A stretch of 64,000 nt of DNA from Plasmodium malariae (Eukaryota > Apicomplexa > Aconoidasida > Haemosporida > Plasmodiidae). The notes under the pieces are model-generated. The model was not told the DNA's origin. It worked only from the letters and a program-made list of their open reading frames with translations, and searched no databases. Shown one piece after another: positions 1-11,966 of the stretch. Positions within the stretch are counted from its first letter, which is position 1; every line of letters begins with the position of its first letter. The stretch covers positions 1,818,001 to 1,882,000 of the forward strand of contig NC_041787.1 in the NCBI RefSeq assembly GCF_900090045.1. Direction: 5' to 3'. Position numbers and translations under genes: made by a program.

Positions 1-901
1 TTAAGAAAATTCTGCACGCGTTCATAATATACGATTCGTCCTTTTCGTTCGCGTTAATTTTGATTTCTTTGGTTTTACAACACTTTGTTTCGACTCCATT
101 GGCACTTACCTGCCCCTCTCCCCCCCATGCCGTTTTTCCCTCACGTCCATCCGAACATGTGCATTCATGTTCATACGTATGTTCATGTATGTTTTTTCGT
201 TCACCTTCATCCGCCCCTTCCATTTCTTTTTCCTTTTTTATGACCTGTTCATGCAAAAAGTGGTACAAATTTGGAGACGTACATCCTAGAACTTCCCCCT
301 TGGTAAGGGGTAACACCTGGGGTATTGGCAATAATGTGTCGAAATAATTTTCATTCTTCAAAATGGAATGAACATTATGAACAACGCAAGAAAATTGAAT
401 CGTTCCTAGTAACAAAATAATATCTTTTTTATCAAAATTTTTTTTAATTGTTTCTATTAAGTGGGTACAGTTTAATTTTATATCGACAAAAACATAAATA
501 CATCTAATATTTGTAACAGTTAATGGAATTAAACAAGAATGACCATAATGAATAAGTAAATCGCATTTTAATTTTTTACTGGTAAAATCATCAATACAAC
601 AACCACCATATGTAACATCCCCTAATATCATAACCTCCTCTACACAATTACAAAAGAAATAAAATATTTCCGACAAATATAATCCCCATATTAATAATCC
701 CTCAGGTAATTGCAAAGCAATATGTTTATATCCTTCTCTTAATATTATATCAATACATTTATATACTTCGAAATTGTAATTCTCTGGAAGGCATTTTTTT
801 ATAGCTTTTTGTAATAATTCGTTGTTCAGAATAAATTTTGGAATGGAACAATACACTTTTCTTTCTTCACTGATTCTATGTGTTGTTGTTATTTTGTTCA
901 T
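1..901 (-). CDS. DPH1: DPH1, 2-(3-amino-3-carboxypropyl)histidine synthase subunit 1 (5' part; runs off window)
   Basis: First step of diphthamide synthesis: with DPH2 it transfers the aminocarboxypropyl group of S-adenosylmethionine to the target histidine of elongation factor 2 in the cytosol. The frame opens at ATG 901-899 and stays open to base 1, so the C-terminus is missing. Family blocks seen in order are an N-terminal IPKFILNNELLQKAI, then ALQLPEGLL, then GDVTYGGCCIDDF, then LIHYGHSCLIP, then GEVLGCTSP. The Cys in the DVTYGGCC and LGCTSP blocks are two of the three ligands of the non-canonical radical-SAM 4Fe-4S cluster; the third lies beyond the window. Between LGCTSP and the window edge is a Glu/Lys/His-rich insertion of about 70 residues, typical of Plasmodium. 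DPH1 is preferred over DPH2 because the CCIDDF and HYGHSCLIP blocks are so well kept. Confidence 0.9.
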   Translation of the reverse strand, partial: MNKITTTHRISEERKVYCSIPKFILNNELLQKAIKKCLPENYNFEVYKCIDIILREGYKHIALQLPEGLLIWGLYLSEIFYFFCNCVEEVMILGDVTYGGCCIDDFTSKKLKCDLLIHYGHSCLIPLTVTNIRCIYVFVDIKLNCTHLIETIKKNFDKKDIILLLGTIQFSCVVHNVHSILKNENYFDTLLPIPQVLPLTKGEVLGCTSPNLYHFLHEQVIKKEKEMEGADEGERKNIHEHTYEHECTCSDGREGKTAWGGEGQVSANGVETKCCKTKEIKINANEKDESYIMNACRIFL

Positions 902-2717
902 ATTGTTTGATCACTTGGCACTAGAAGAAAAGAGGACTCTTCAAAAATTGATATTTATTGCCGTTCAGGTGGAAATTTTTTTGGCTTTAAATCGGTTAGG
1001 CTTTTTTTTTTTTTGTAAATTGGTCTTTTATTCGTGAGAATGGACATGTGTATAAGCAAGTAGATATATATAAGCATGTATATATATATATATAAGCATG
1101 TAGATATATGTGCCTGTAGATAAATATTCGTGTACATATATACAAGCGTGTACATAAATAAAGAAACTCCCTGCGAAGTTAAATCACGTCTTGCAATAAC
1201 TCCAAGTACAGTTTGTACTTATTTATTTTTTAGCAACTGGAAATGTTAACTTGACAGTGTGGCAGTTTCATTTCGCTGATAATAAAATTATAATCATGCA
1301 GTTTCCCGCCTGCCGTACAGACATGTATATACATGTATACGCACATACATGTATACGTACATACGTACATTAAAGTATATATAATTAATCCACTCCTTTA
1401 TAATATGTTCGCTCGTTTTGAACAACGCGGAAAACGGAAAGGAAGAAAATTCTGAAGGGATGGGCTTTACTTCATCAACTATATATATAATACGTAAGGA
1501 TATATATATATATATTTATATATCGATTTAACCATAAAGTGAAAAACCTGTTTATCCTTCATTCTCATAGCATATGAATATTCTTCTTCATCATGTACAT
1601 TAACTTTATCGTCGTCTTCATTTAGTACATTTGTAAAGAGTGTATTTTTTTTTCTTTTTTTTTTTCTTCCCCTTTGTGATCATTCATTTTATGTAAATTT
1701 ACGATTTTTACAATTATTTCGATATTTTCTTCTTAGGTGCTTTTCTATTTTTCTTTTTCTTTTTCTTCCTTTTTTCTTCCTATTTTATTTTTCTTTTTTT
1801 TTTCTTCTGTTTTTCTTCTATTTTTCTTCCTATTTTATTTTTCTTTTTTTTTTCTTCTGTTTTTCTTCTTTTTTTCTTCCTTTTTTTTTTTTTTTTTTTT
1901 TTTCTTCTGTTTTTCTTCTTTTTTTCTTCCTATTTTCTTTTTCTTTTTCTTTTTCTTTTTTTTTTTCATGCCCTGTTGAATCATTTTATATGCTGTGTAG
2001 ATATACATTTTTTTTTTTTTCCTTCTTCTGTTTGAAGTTCCGCATGAGAGAGAACCTTGTTTTACTAATCATTTTGTTTCGTACCTCTTCTTTTCGTACC
2101 TCTTCGTTTCGTTCCTTTTCGTTTTGTTTCCGATTAGTTTCATTTCATTATTTGTTTTTCCCCTTCCCCCGATGTTTTGCTATGTGCATTCGAACTTTTT
2201 TTTTACATTTATAATCCATCAAATAAAGCTTGTGAATAATTAAACATTGAATTATTATTCTACTATATTATGACCATGTTCAGGTGAATTTGTTAATAAT
2301 GTCTTGGTAACATTATTTACACATGATTAATTTGAAGTAGGAGTTTCTTTCATATGTTCTAGGCATTACTACTAGAATGTTTCTCATCCAATCAATTTAT
2401 TTTGTCCTAATTCTTTTGATGAAACAATTGGACGTTTTACTTCTTTTTGTAATTATGTAAACTCTACGTTGTAAAACAACATTAACGATTAATAATTTTA
2501 CGGTGCATCCCTTATTCGTTGAAATTATTCAAAAAAAAAAAAAAAAATATGCCAAAATGAAAGGATGAAAAAAAAGAAAAAGAAGAAAAAGAAGAAACTA
2601 TTTTTAAATAAAATATTTATATACCCTACATAAATTTAATTCTTCAAATTAATTTTTCAAAATGTGATATATGTGTTTTTCAGTGTAAGTTTTACTAATG
2701 ATAAACTAAAACAAGCA

Positions 2718-2760
<43 letters not shown>

Positions 2761-2963
2761 AATATACATATATATTTACTGAGTGAAAGATATATACGCA
2801 CATATCTTTTAGTGTCAATTTAGTTGGGTACATTACAACAGTCTAATTTTTATATTTTTTCTGTCATAAAAAAAAAAGAAAACTACCAAAATTGCAAATA
2901 ACGTTTAACACACTGTTTTGTTGATGGTAGTTATACGTACAGCATTTGCTACTCTTACTAGAG

Positions 2964-3016
<53 letters not shown>

Positions 3017-3257
3017 ACTCCTATTATAGTTACAGTCACAGCGCTGTAGTAATAACTAAACTTTTTCTTGACTCCTCAAATGGGTAAAGGGGAACCACTA
3101 GATTTACTCAGAGAATTGCCCCCCATTAAGTAATATTAAAATATGCAAAGTTTAATTTTTTTTCCTTTTATTTTTTTAGTTTTTTCTAAATATGTTAATT
3201 ACACTAAAAATTTTTCTTTTTCTTTTTTTTTAAAGTAATACCATCTCTTATGAACAA
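902..3257. other. Intergenic region between divergent DPH1 and the 12-exon gene
   Basis: I see no convincing gene here. It holds TA dinucleotide runs (about 1060-1150 and 1480-1520), a pyrimidine tract (1640-1965), an A-tract of about 40 bases (2719-2758) and a TAC/TGC trinucleotide array (about 2965-3017). As DPH1 (minus) and the next gene (plus) diverge, it should contain both promoters. Confidence 0.6.
2965..3017. repeat. TAC/TGC trinucleotide microsatellite
   Basis: About ten ACT/TAC units pass into about six TGC units. It is intergenic, roughly 250 bases before the proposed start of the 12-exon gene. The TGC half is unusually GC-rich for this region. Confidence 0.8.
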
Positions 3258-4578
3258 ATGTCGTCAGCTGATGGATCACCATCATGTTTGGCTAAGAACA
3301 GAGAGCAGCTTTTTATTTTGGCAAATGGTAAATGTGTGTATATGTGAATTTATAGGAACGTGTTTAGGCATACATACATAAGTAGATACATATGTACGTA
3401 CGTACATATACGTTTATATGGATATATATAAACGTACGTGCACGTGTACCATATTTCCTACATTTTTGTTCCAACCATAGTAACGTGATAAATCATATGA
3501 TATAAATTTTTATTTTTGAGTTATATGACTAATATATGAAGAAGCAGATATAAATTTTAAGCTCACTAAAAAAAAAAAAAAAAAAAAAAAAAAGTGTTCA
3601 TAATGGATATTTTTAAAAAGATAAGTTTAATAAGTCTTTTTAAAGAATGTATGGGTAGTAAGTTTTATTTTATTTTATTTTTTTAATTTAATTTTTTTTT
3701 TTTTTTTTTTTTTTTTACTCTTTGAAGCTCCCCGTGGACGTGAGTTTAACGACTCCTGTGTGGACAAACTCAAAATAGCAGAACAAATAAAGAACGAAAT
3801 AATAAATGAACGTAAGAGAAAGAAATGAAATATTGTTTATTTTGAAAATTTTGATATGTTCTTAAGGAAGAATTTACATGTACAAACGTTTGTGCATGTA
3901 TAAGTACATATTGTAGCTTCCTTCCTGCTGCATTTTTGGGACTACTGAAAAATGTAGCAAAAAACAAACAACAAAAAAGTGTAATACCTGCACATTTGTT
4001 ATCTCCTCCATCTCCACCTTTTCATTCGTTTACTCTTTTGCTGTTTTGTCATTCTACTATTTTACTGCTTCGTTTTACTGTTTCGTTTTACTGCTTCGTT
4101 TTACTGCTTCGTTTTACTGCTTCGTTTTACTGCTTCGTTTTACTGCTTCGTTTTACTGCTTCGTTTTACTGCTTCGTTTTACTGCTTCGTTTTACTGCTT
4201 CGTTTTACTGCTTCGTTTTACTGCTTCGTTTTACTGCTTCGTTTTACTGCTTCGTTTTACTGCTTCGTTTTACTGCTTCGTTTTATTATTATTATTTTTT
4301 TTTTTCTTTTTTTCTTTTTTTACTTTTTCTCTTTGCGTAGAGCTTCACCTAGTCCTTGTTTTATACTCACAAATACTCAAAGAGAAAAGATACAGAAACA
4401 CGCGTAAGAGAGGTTAGTACAGAAAAAAGAAAAACAACGATTTTACATTTGCACTAGTGATATATGCACACAACAAAAGATATGATCAATTTTTGCCACA
4501 GCAATTTACGAGAAAGTGGATGGAACTATCAGTGCCGCAATCGAGTTATACTCTCTAATGGTAGCAAAACCGAAGAAA

Positions 4579-4612
<34 letters not shown>

Positions 4613-6035
4613 TAAAAAGTGAATCATGAAAAATGAGCAAAATATACAATAGAGAGAAGGTGAAATAGAATATATGTAGATTCAAGTACAGTATATGTAA
4701 TAAAAAAAAAAAAAAAAAAAAGACAAAATACATTTTCCACTATTTTAATTTTGTACAACCACTCATGCTATTTCCCCTTTATAAAATGCTCCCACACAAA
4801 GGAAACACAAGAGGAAAGTAAGAAAAAAGGATCTATAAAGGAAATTTGCTCCATATGTGACTGCTTGTATGACCTGTTAGTTCAATATGAAAACGAAGAT
4901 GGTGATAACATATCGGCTTCATCCATTGCTATTACTGAGGAGAAGGAGAAGGAGAAGGATAAGCAGAAGAAGCAGAAGAAGCAGAAGCAGAAGAAGCAGA
5001 AGCAGAAGAAGCAGAAGCAGAAGAAGCAGAAAAAGCAGAATGAATCACTGAACGAGTTAACAGATGAGTTATCGGATAACAAGGAGTTCAAATTCAGACA
5101 CAACAATAACCCTGCAAAAGGTGCTACTCAGCATGCAACGTTGGTACTAAGTGAAATAAAAAAAAAAAAAAAAAAATTAACTCAAATTACCCCTTTACGT
5201 TCTTTTTTTTAAGCGGCATATGTATTGCTGGACGTATGTATATATACCCCCTTATGTGTATATTTACATTTTCTTCTTTTTTTTTTTTTCGGTCAATTTT
5301 GTAAAGGCTTCAAAAGGGGAACCTGTGGAGGACGAAGAACTAACACAAGATATAGAGAAAACCATAGGTACTAAACTTAAAAGGATATTTTTTAAGTTTC
5401 CATGTTTTCTGTCTAAATTTAAAACAAGGGGAGGAAGACGGCGTTTTGTTATACTAGTGTATGGTGCTCCATGCTTCATCCATTCCACATTAATCTTTCA
5501 CTCTATATGTCTCATTGATCTCATATGGTCATCTTAATTTTTCTCCTTTTCACAGGTATGGACTTAAGGGATAAAGAACTTGAGAAGAGATTCTGTGTGG
5601 AATCAGATAAAGCAAATAACTTATCAATGATATGTAGTTTCCTAAATACTCCTAATGGAAAAGAATTTCATTTGAACAGTAACTATTCCCTACAACGCAG
5701 TATTCGATGTTTATATTGTGCTGAGACCCTGAATGACAAAAGGAATGATAACATTCAAAGAAGGATAAAACCAATTAAATTTTTCAAGTCGAATTATGGC
5801 AATATGATGTTCCTACGTAATAGAGAAGAGCTTATACAAAAATTTACTAAAATTGTAGAAAAGAAAAAAGAAAAAAGAAAAAAAAAAAAAAAAAATAATA
5901 ATAATAATAGTAATAGTAATAATAATAGTAATAATAATAGTAATAGTAATAATAATAGTAATAATAATAGTAATAGTAATAATAATAGTTATAATAATAG
6001 TAATAATAATAATAATAATAGTAATAGTAATAGTA

Positions 6036-6077
<42 letters not shown>

Positions 6078-9000
6078 TAAACAATAGTAATAATAGTAAT
6101 AATAATAATAATAATAGTAATATAAAAAATAAATATTATGTTAAAAAAAATACAAATCAAATGAACATGGTCAGAAATGATATAGATGTTCAGAATACCC
6201 CTCTTTCACATAATGAGAAAAAAATTGAATTAAAAGAGTTAAGAAGTATAATATTAGACACTAATAGAGTTATTACTACTTTTAGGGTAGATAGAAAAGG
6301 GAATATAGTAACTGTTATGAAGCTACTAGCAAGAGATGGATTCACGCAGAGAGTAATACATCTAAGTGAATACGATTACTTCTTTGTTAATGCGGAGGAT
6401 GTGGATGCAAAGGAAAGGACAACAAATAGAATGGAAGATGCAGAAGAGGAGAAATGCATAGACAATGAAGATTCTTTTCGGGGTGATAAAATAATTTTCT
6501 ATATTGGAAATAAAAAAGTCTTATTTGATAAAAAAAAAAAAGAAAAAATAATATTCCATATGGATGAATTAGGAAACATGAAGAAAAATAAATATAAAAA
6601 GATAAGTAGCATAAATAGCAAAAATATTTTAGTAAAAACATATGAGGAGGATGAATGGTCCGATGAGCAGGTCGACTTTTGTTATCTTAGAGATAATAAA
6701 CATAAAGAAAAAATTGTATTCAAAAAGAATAAAAATGGAAAAGGGGAAAATAAAATAATATATCATCATAATGAATTAACTAATAGTAAGGATAATTTCT
6801 CTTTATACAAAAGGAACGTTTTAAATGTGAAAGAAGTAAACTTGTATGACGATGATGAAGCTATTCTTTATTCTCTTAGACAGAATGAAAAGAAAAGAAA
6901 AATGTGGATAATTCGAACGCCCTCTGTTTCTTCAAACATTGAGGAAAAAGAAGGGGAAAAAAAAAAAAATACAAATGTAAAAAAGAATGTAAATAAAAAT
7001 AAATATTCAAATACCAGTAATCATATATATAAATATTCGGGTAAACATGTTGATAAATATACGAACTCCTCAGAGAGTAGATCCAACTGCGGGAAGGACA
7101 TACTTGCAGGACGTTTGGAACTGTACAAGAATATTAGTGGAATAAATGAAATGAATCAGTTAGATATATTTACAACACTCAAAAAAAGAAAAGAGAAATT
7201 TTTAAGAGAGATATATCTTTTCAATAAAGAAGAAGCATTACCAATTAGAAAATACCCAAAAGCTAGAAAAATAAAAAGTCATATTAAAGTGAGAAATGAG
7301 AAGGAGATAACTACAAAGGGATGGTTGAATGGACAGATTAGAGAAGAAGGGCAGGGCGAACGGAAGAAGCAGGAAAAAAGAGGTGGGCGAAGCAATTTAA
7401 ACGAGCTGCACAAAATGAAGAATAAGGTCAAAAAGGTGATAAAAGATGCTACACCCCAAGGGGTTAACGATTATGAGGTGAGTAAAGCAGAGAAGAAAAT
7501 TATAAAAGAATCTGTTGGGGAAAAAAAAAAAAAAAAAAAAAAAAAAGATGATATGATTAGTATAGAAGTTTCTTCTAAAAATAAAACGAAAAAAAAATAT
7601 ATAATGCTTAAGGGGAAATGTTTAAAGGAAGAAAGGGAAGACGAACGATGGGGCAAATCAATGGAAAGTAATAGAACTGCAACACGTAACGGAGTTCCAT
7701 CTAGCAACAACACTACAACTTGTGCTGAAACAAACAAACCGTATGAGAATCTCTATTTGGAAAAAGCGAATAAAAGTGCATCAATAACAAGCGATTACAT
7801 TTCTATAAATAAATTAGCATCTAATATTGAAGGGAATAGTAGACCAGAAAATTTTATTGAAAAAGAAATTAAAGAAACAAATAAAAAAATTGAAGATTTC
7901 GTTTTTAATGAAAATTTAAAAAATATATGTATCACGTCCCATACATTAGCCAAAAAGAACTCAAAAAATTGCATCCAGTACTTGACCCGCAATAAGAAGC
8001 TGCCTTTGCCTAATCTAACCCCGAGTAGCAAGCAGAACAGAGCTCGCGGCGTTAAGAAACCCTATGGAGGTAGTGACGTTGATAGGAGTAGTGTTAACAG
8101 TAACGGAGTTAACAACCATGATGTTGACTATCATAATGATGAATATCATAATGATGAATATCATAATGATGAATATCATAATGATGAATATCATAATGAT
8201 GAATATCATAATGATGAATATCATAATGATGAATATCATAATGATGAATATCATAATGTTGACTATCATAATGATGAATATCATAATGATGAATATCATA
8301 ATGATGGCGATAGTAGTGTGAAGTACCCTTTTCAAACGATATCTCGTTCTCCCAATAGGGAAAGGGCGAAGCGGAAAGACAGCCCTATGTCAAGGAGCAA
8401 GTCGAAACACGAAAAATATACTAATATTAACAACATGAACGGCAATAATATTTCTAGCATTAGTTCATACCATTTAGAGGAAAGTTCAACTAAAGAAAAG
8501 AAGAATTTTGAAAAAAACCCTCTAACGAATCAATCAAGTGTTCAACTGAACAATCGAATGTTAAGTGGTAGTTTATCTCAGTCAAGTCGTTACATGAAAT
8601 CAAAGCAAAGGACTAGTGAGCAGGACAACCAAATAGAAAGCAGCGCCGAAGGGAAAATTTTGAAAGAAAGAAATGAAATAGTGGAAAAAGACAAAAGTAA
8701 AGGAGGAGTTAAACAAATGGACACTGAGCAGGAAAAAAGGAGGGAATACCTTAGTAGAGGTTTCTCTGCTTGCACTCACATAGTTCTATGTAATAGGCAT
8801 AAAAAATGGAAAATATAAAATTGAACGTGCGTTATATTCTTATCGAAAAAGGGGAATACAAAATAAATACCCGCACACGCGCTACACATCTGCTCATTAC
8901 CCACCTTGCACATTGAATAACCTTTCGATTTCGATTTCGATTTCTTTTCTTTCTTTTCTTTCTTTTCTTTCTTTTCTTTCTTTTCTTTATTTTCTTTATT

Positions 9001-10335
9001 TTCTTTATTTTTTTTTTTAGCGGAAAAAAATATAATAACGAGAAAATGTACCATTTCTTTTGATTATTCAACCAGGAAATTAAGTATTACAAGAAAGAGA
9101 AAGATATTTGGAATAGACATAGACAAAATGGCAATTGAGGAAATACCAACTTATAGTGAAAAGGTAGCAATAGTACGATTGATAATCTTGGAAAAGAACT
9201 GTAAGACGCTTTTGATTGAAACTGATAATCTTACTGCTTTGCAATATTTAGGAGATGAAATTGGATGGAGGAACAAACAAAAAGGTAGTACCATACAACG
9301 AAAAGGGAATTCGAAAAAAAAAAATAATAATAAAATAATAATAAAATAATAATAATAATATAATAATAAAATAATAATAAAATAATAATAATAAAATAAT
9401 AATAATAAAATAATAATAATAAAATAATAATAATAAAATAATAATAATAAAATAATAATAATAATAAAATAATAATAATAATAAAATAATAATAATAAAA
9501 TAATAATAAAATAAAAATAAATAAGAGAAATGTATTACGTTATGTATGTTAAGTACAATTATGATACGACATATGAGCAACATCACTTGTCACTTCAAAT
9601 ATTTCTATAGATAAAGCGTGTGAAAAGTTGTCAAAGAATTATATCCTTAATGTTCTATATGATTAATGCGCTATATGTTTATTGTACTATATGTTTATTG
9701 TACTATATGCTTATTGTACTATATGTTTATTGTACTATATGTTTATTGTACTGTATGCTTATTGTACTATATGTTTATTGTACTATATGCTTATTGTACT
9801 ATATGTTTATTGTACTGTATGCTTATTGTACTATATGTTTATTGTACTATATGCTTATTGTACTGTATGCTTATTGTACTATATGTGTATTGTACTGTAT
9901 GTGTATTGTACTATATGTGTATTGTACTATATGCTTATTGTACTATATGTGTATTGTACTGTATGCTTATTGTACTATATGCTTATTGTATTATATGTGC
10001 ATTGTACTGTATGTGTATTGTACTATATGTGTATTGTACTATATGCTTATTGTACTATATGTGTATTGTACTGTATGCTTATTGTACACTAATTAGTTTT
10101 AAAAGCTTATTTTCTTTGCATTCATTTGCACTGTCTCTCATACGCAGTCGTGCTAGTCGTAATTATGATGCATTGCACTGTACTGTGTTGTATTACATTA
10201 TACTGCTTTATATTGTACCATTTTTTTTTTTTTTTTCCTTTTAAATATATTTGAAATTTTGCTTAGGCCATTTTGAAGAGGATAAGAGTCAGCTTAAAAA
10301 AAGAATAGCAAATAGGAACAAATACTGCGTAATCC

Positions 10336-10367
<32 letters not shown>

Positions 10368-10717
10368 CATTTAGTCAACATAACATGTTTGCATTTGAAC
10401 TTTTTTATCCTTTTACAGAATCAAGAAAAAGATGAATTAAAAGACATATTTTACAAGTTGAGAAGTAGCAGTAATGAATTACACACATAATTTTACAATT
10501 TCCCCTCTTCATATACATATATTCGATACACGTAAAAATGTGTAATGTCTGTGTAAGTGATATGTGTACTTATGGTGCATGTACAAATGGCGCATGTATG
10601 CGTGATGTATATAAACATATGAATAATTCTCTTTCTTCCTTTTACGTAGACGAAAAGACCAACATAAGTTTTTTTGACAAAATAAAGCTAAACAAATTGT
10701 TAGGGAAGAATAAATAA
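3258..10717 (+). CDS. Conserved Plasmodium protein of unknown function, 12 exons, about 1462 aa
   Basis: I do not recognise the family. Proposed exons: 3258-3327, 3595-3654, 3728-3811, 4341-4403, 4502-4560, 4802-5143, 5307-5367, 5556-8759, 9021-9284, 10267-10328, 10419-10470, 10650-10717. All phases agree and the total is 4389 nt. The start MSSADGSPSCLAKN is a clean ATG exon ending at a GTAAAT donor; a later start at 3603 is possible, because exon 2 would need an acceptor in a poly-A run. Exon 4 could instead end at 4412. The protein has a Cys pair (CSICDC) in exon 6 followed by a Lys/Gln repeat, a poly-Asn/Ser tract at about residues 360-435, a DEYHN pentapeptide array at about 1103-1163, and a non-repetitive C-terminus (exons 9-12, including GIDIDKMAIEEIPTYSEKV) that looks folded. 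Much of the rest is Lys-rich. No signal peptide or membrane segment is evident. The gene converges with the next gene at 11027. Confidence 0.7.
4063..4282 (+). repeat. 13-bp minisatellite TGCTTCGTTTTAC inside intron 3
   Basis: About 17 near-perfect tandem copies lie between proposed exons 3 and 4 of the 12-exon gene. The period is not a multiple of three, so translation cycles through the same peptide in every frame and gives spurious open frames. Confidence 0.9.
5895..6130 (+). repeat. AAT/AGT coding microsatellite (poly-Asn/Ser)
   Basis: An in-frame AAT/AGT trinucleotide tract in the large exon gives an Asn/Ser run of about 75 residues. Asn runs of this kind are typical low-complexity insertions in Plasmodium proteins. 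Confidence 0.9.
8122..8308 (+). repeat. 15-bp coding minisatellite encoding DEYHN repeats
   Basis: About a dozen copies of TATCATAATGATGAA stay in frame in the large exon. They encode Tyr-His-Asn-Asp-Glu, with two variant units carrying Val in place of Asp-Glu order (NVDYHN). The copies are nearly identical at nucleotide level, so the array is probably length-polymorphic. Confidence 0.92.
9310..9520 (+). repeat. AAT/AAAT microsatellite inside intron 9
   Basis: Long (AATAATAATAAA)-like array immediately after the exon 9 donor (9285). It is non-coding. Confidence 0.85.
9660..10088 (+). repeat. 16-bp minisatellite (TATATGYTTATTGTAC-like) inside intron 9
   Basis: About 27 tandem copies of a 16-bp unit with variation at a few positions (TTT/CTT/GTG, TAC/TGT). 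Because 16 is not a multiple of three and the unit has no stop in any frame, three overlapping plus-strand frames stay open across the array. They should not be annotated as genes. Confidence 0.92.
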
Positions 10718-11026
10718 ATATCCAGAAGCAACATGATTTTGAGTAGGACAGAACGAAAAAAAGTCTACATTACAAAAAAAAAAAAAAAAAAAAAAAGAAA
10801 CTACCATATGCAACATGACGGATTTTTCGTTCGTACTCATCGAGACTAAACAAAGGAGCTTGTTTTGTTTATTTATTTATTTTTTTTTTTCTCCGTTACT
10901 TCCTTTTTTTTTTTTTTTCTGATAACAAATGTGCAGCAGGTACACTAAATAATATGCAACATTTTGCTTTATTTTTCCCGGATGATACACCAGTATGGAT
11001 GTACTGTTCTTCTAGTATAGAAAGTT

Positions 11027-11933
11027 TTAATGACGAAATTTTTTTTGTTTATTATGCATAAAATTATTATTTAATAGGATTATGACTTCGTCTAAAATTG
11101 CCAGAAGAGTATGTACATGAGAGTTTCTTCCCATTTCATATTTTGTACTTTTGTCAAAAGAAATATTTGTTTCCTCATCTTTCCTCTCTTTCTGTTTGAT
11201 AATTTCTTGAAAATTATTAACGAAAATTTTCATTTTTGTTTCTATCGCTTGTAATTCTTTAAAAAATTCCTTTTTATTTTTTTTCTTTTCAATGGCTAAT
11301 TTTTTTTTTAGTATATTTTTGTGCTGTATTAAATATTCATATATTTGCGAAAAATTAGTCATATTGTTAGCACTACAATTATTTGAACTATAATTATTAT
11401 TATTACCATTGTTGTTACCATTATTATCGTTATCATTATTATTACTATTATTACCATTATTGTTACCATTATTATTATTATTTTTTATTTTTTTTTTTTT
11501 TTCGCCTTGTTTTAGAATTTCCAGCTGATTTATTAATTTATTTTTTTTTATCAATCTGTAGTACAAGTTTTCCTCTTTTTCCTTTTCAGCTGTTTCGTTT
11601 GCTTCTCTTGTTGCATCATTGGTCGTCTCATCAGCTCTGAAGGTGTAATCCCCTCCTTTTATCGTATCAAAATTGACAACATCCCATATTTTTGTCTTAT
11701 CTTTATTATTTATTTGATCGTTCATGTACATTTTTTTTATGTACTGCTTGATTTCACTGGCAGGGATTTTCACATGCATCATCTCTTCATCTGCATCATG
11801 TTGTATTGATGCTACTGGATGTGGTTTATATCTTGCACAGTCATCATTTTTTCGAGCTCCTTTGCACCAGATTCGATCTCTGTGAATTGGAAAAATGGTT
11901 CGTAAAAAAAAAAAAAAATAAAATAAAAAATAA

Positions 11934-11966
<33 letters not shown>

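Noticed and set aside
1737..1979. Plus-strand Phe/Ser open frame
   Set aside because: Pyrimidine tract with no other codon signal.
3936..4417. Overlapping plus-strand open frames rich in Arg-Phe-Thr-Ala-Ser-Phe-Tyr
   Set aside because: They are the 13-bp array in intron 3; only the last part (4341-4403) is used as an exon.
8015..8335. Open frames on both strands across the DEYHN array
   Set aside because: Shadow frames of the coding 15-bp repeat, giving Met/Ile repeats.
9620..10244. Three overlapping plus-strand open frames of 136-192 codons
   Set aside because: They are the 16-bp minisatellite read in three frames; composition is only Tyr, Ile, Val, Cys, Leu and Met, and the tract lies in an intron.
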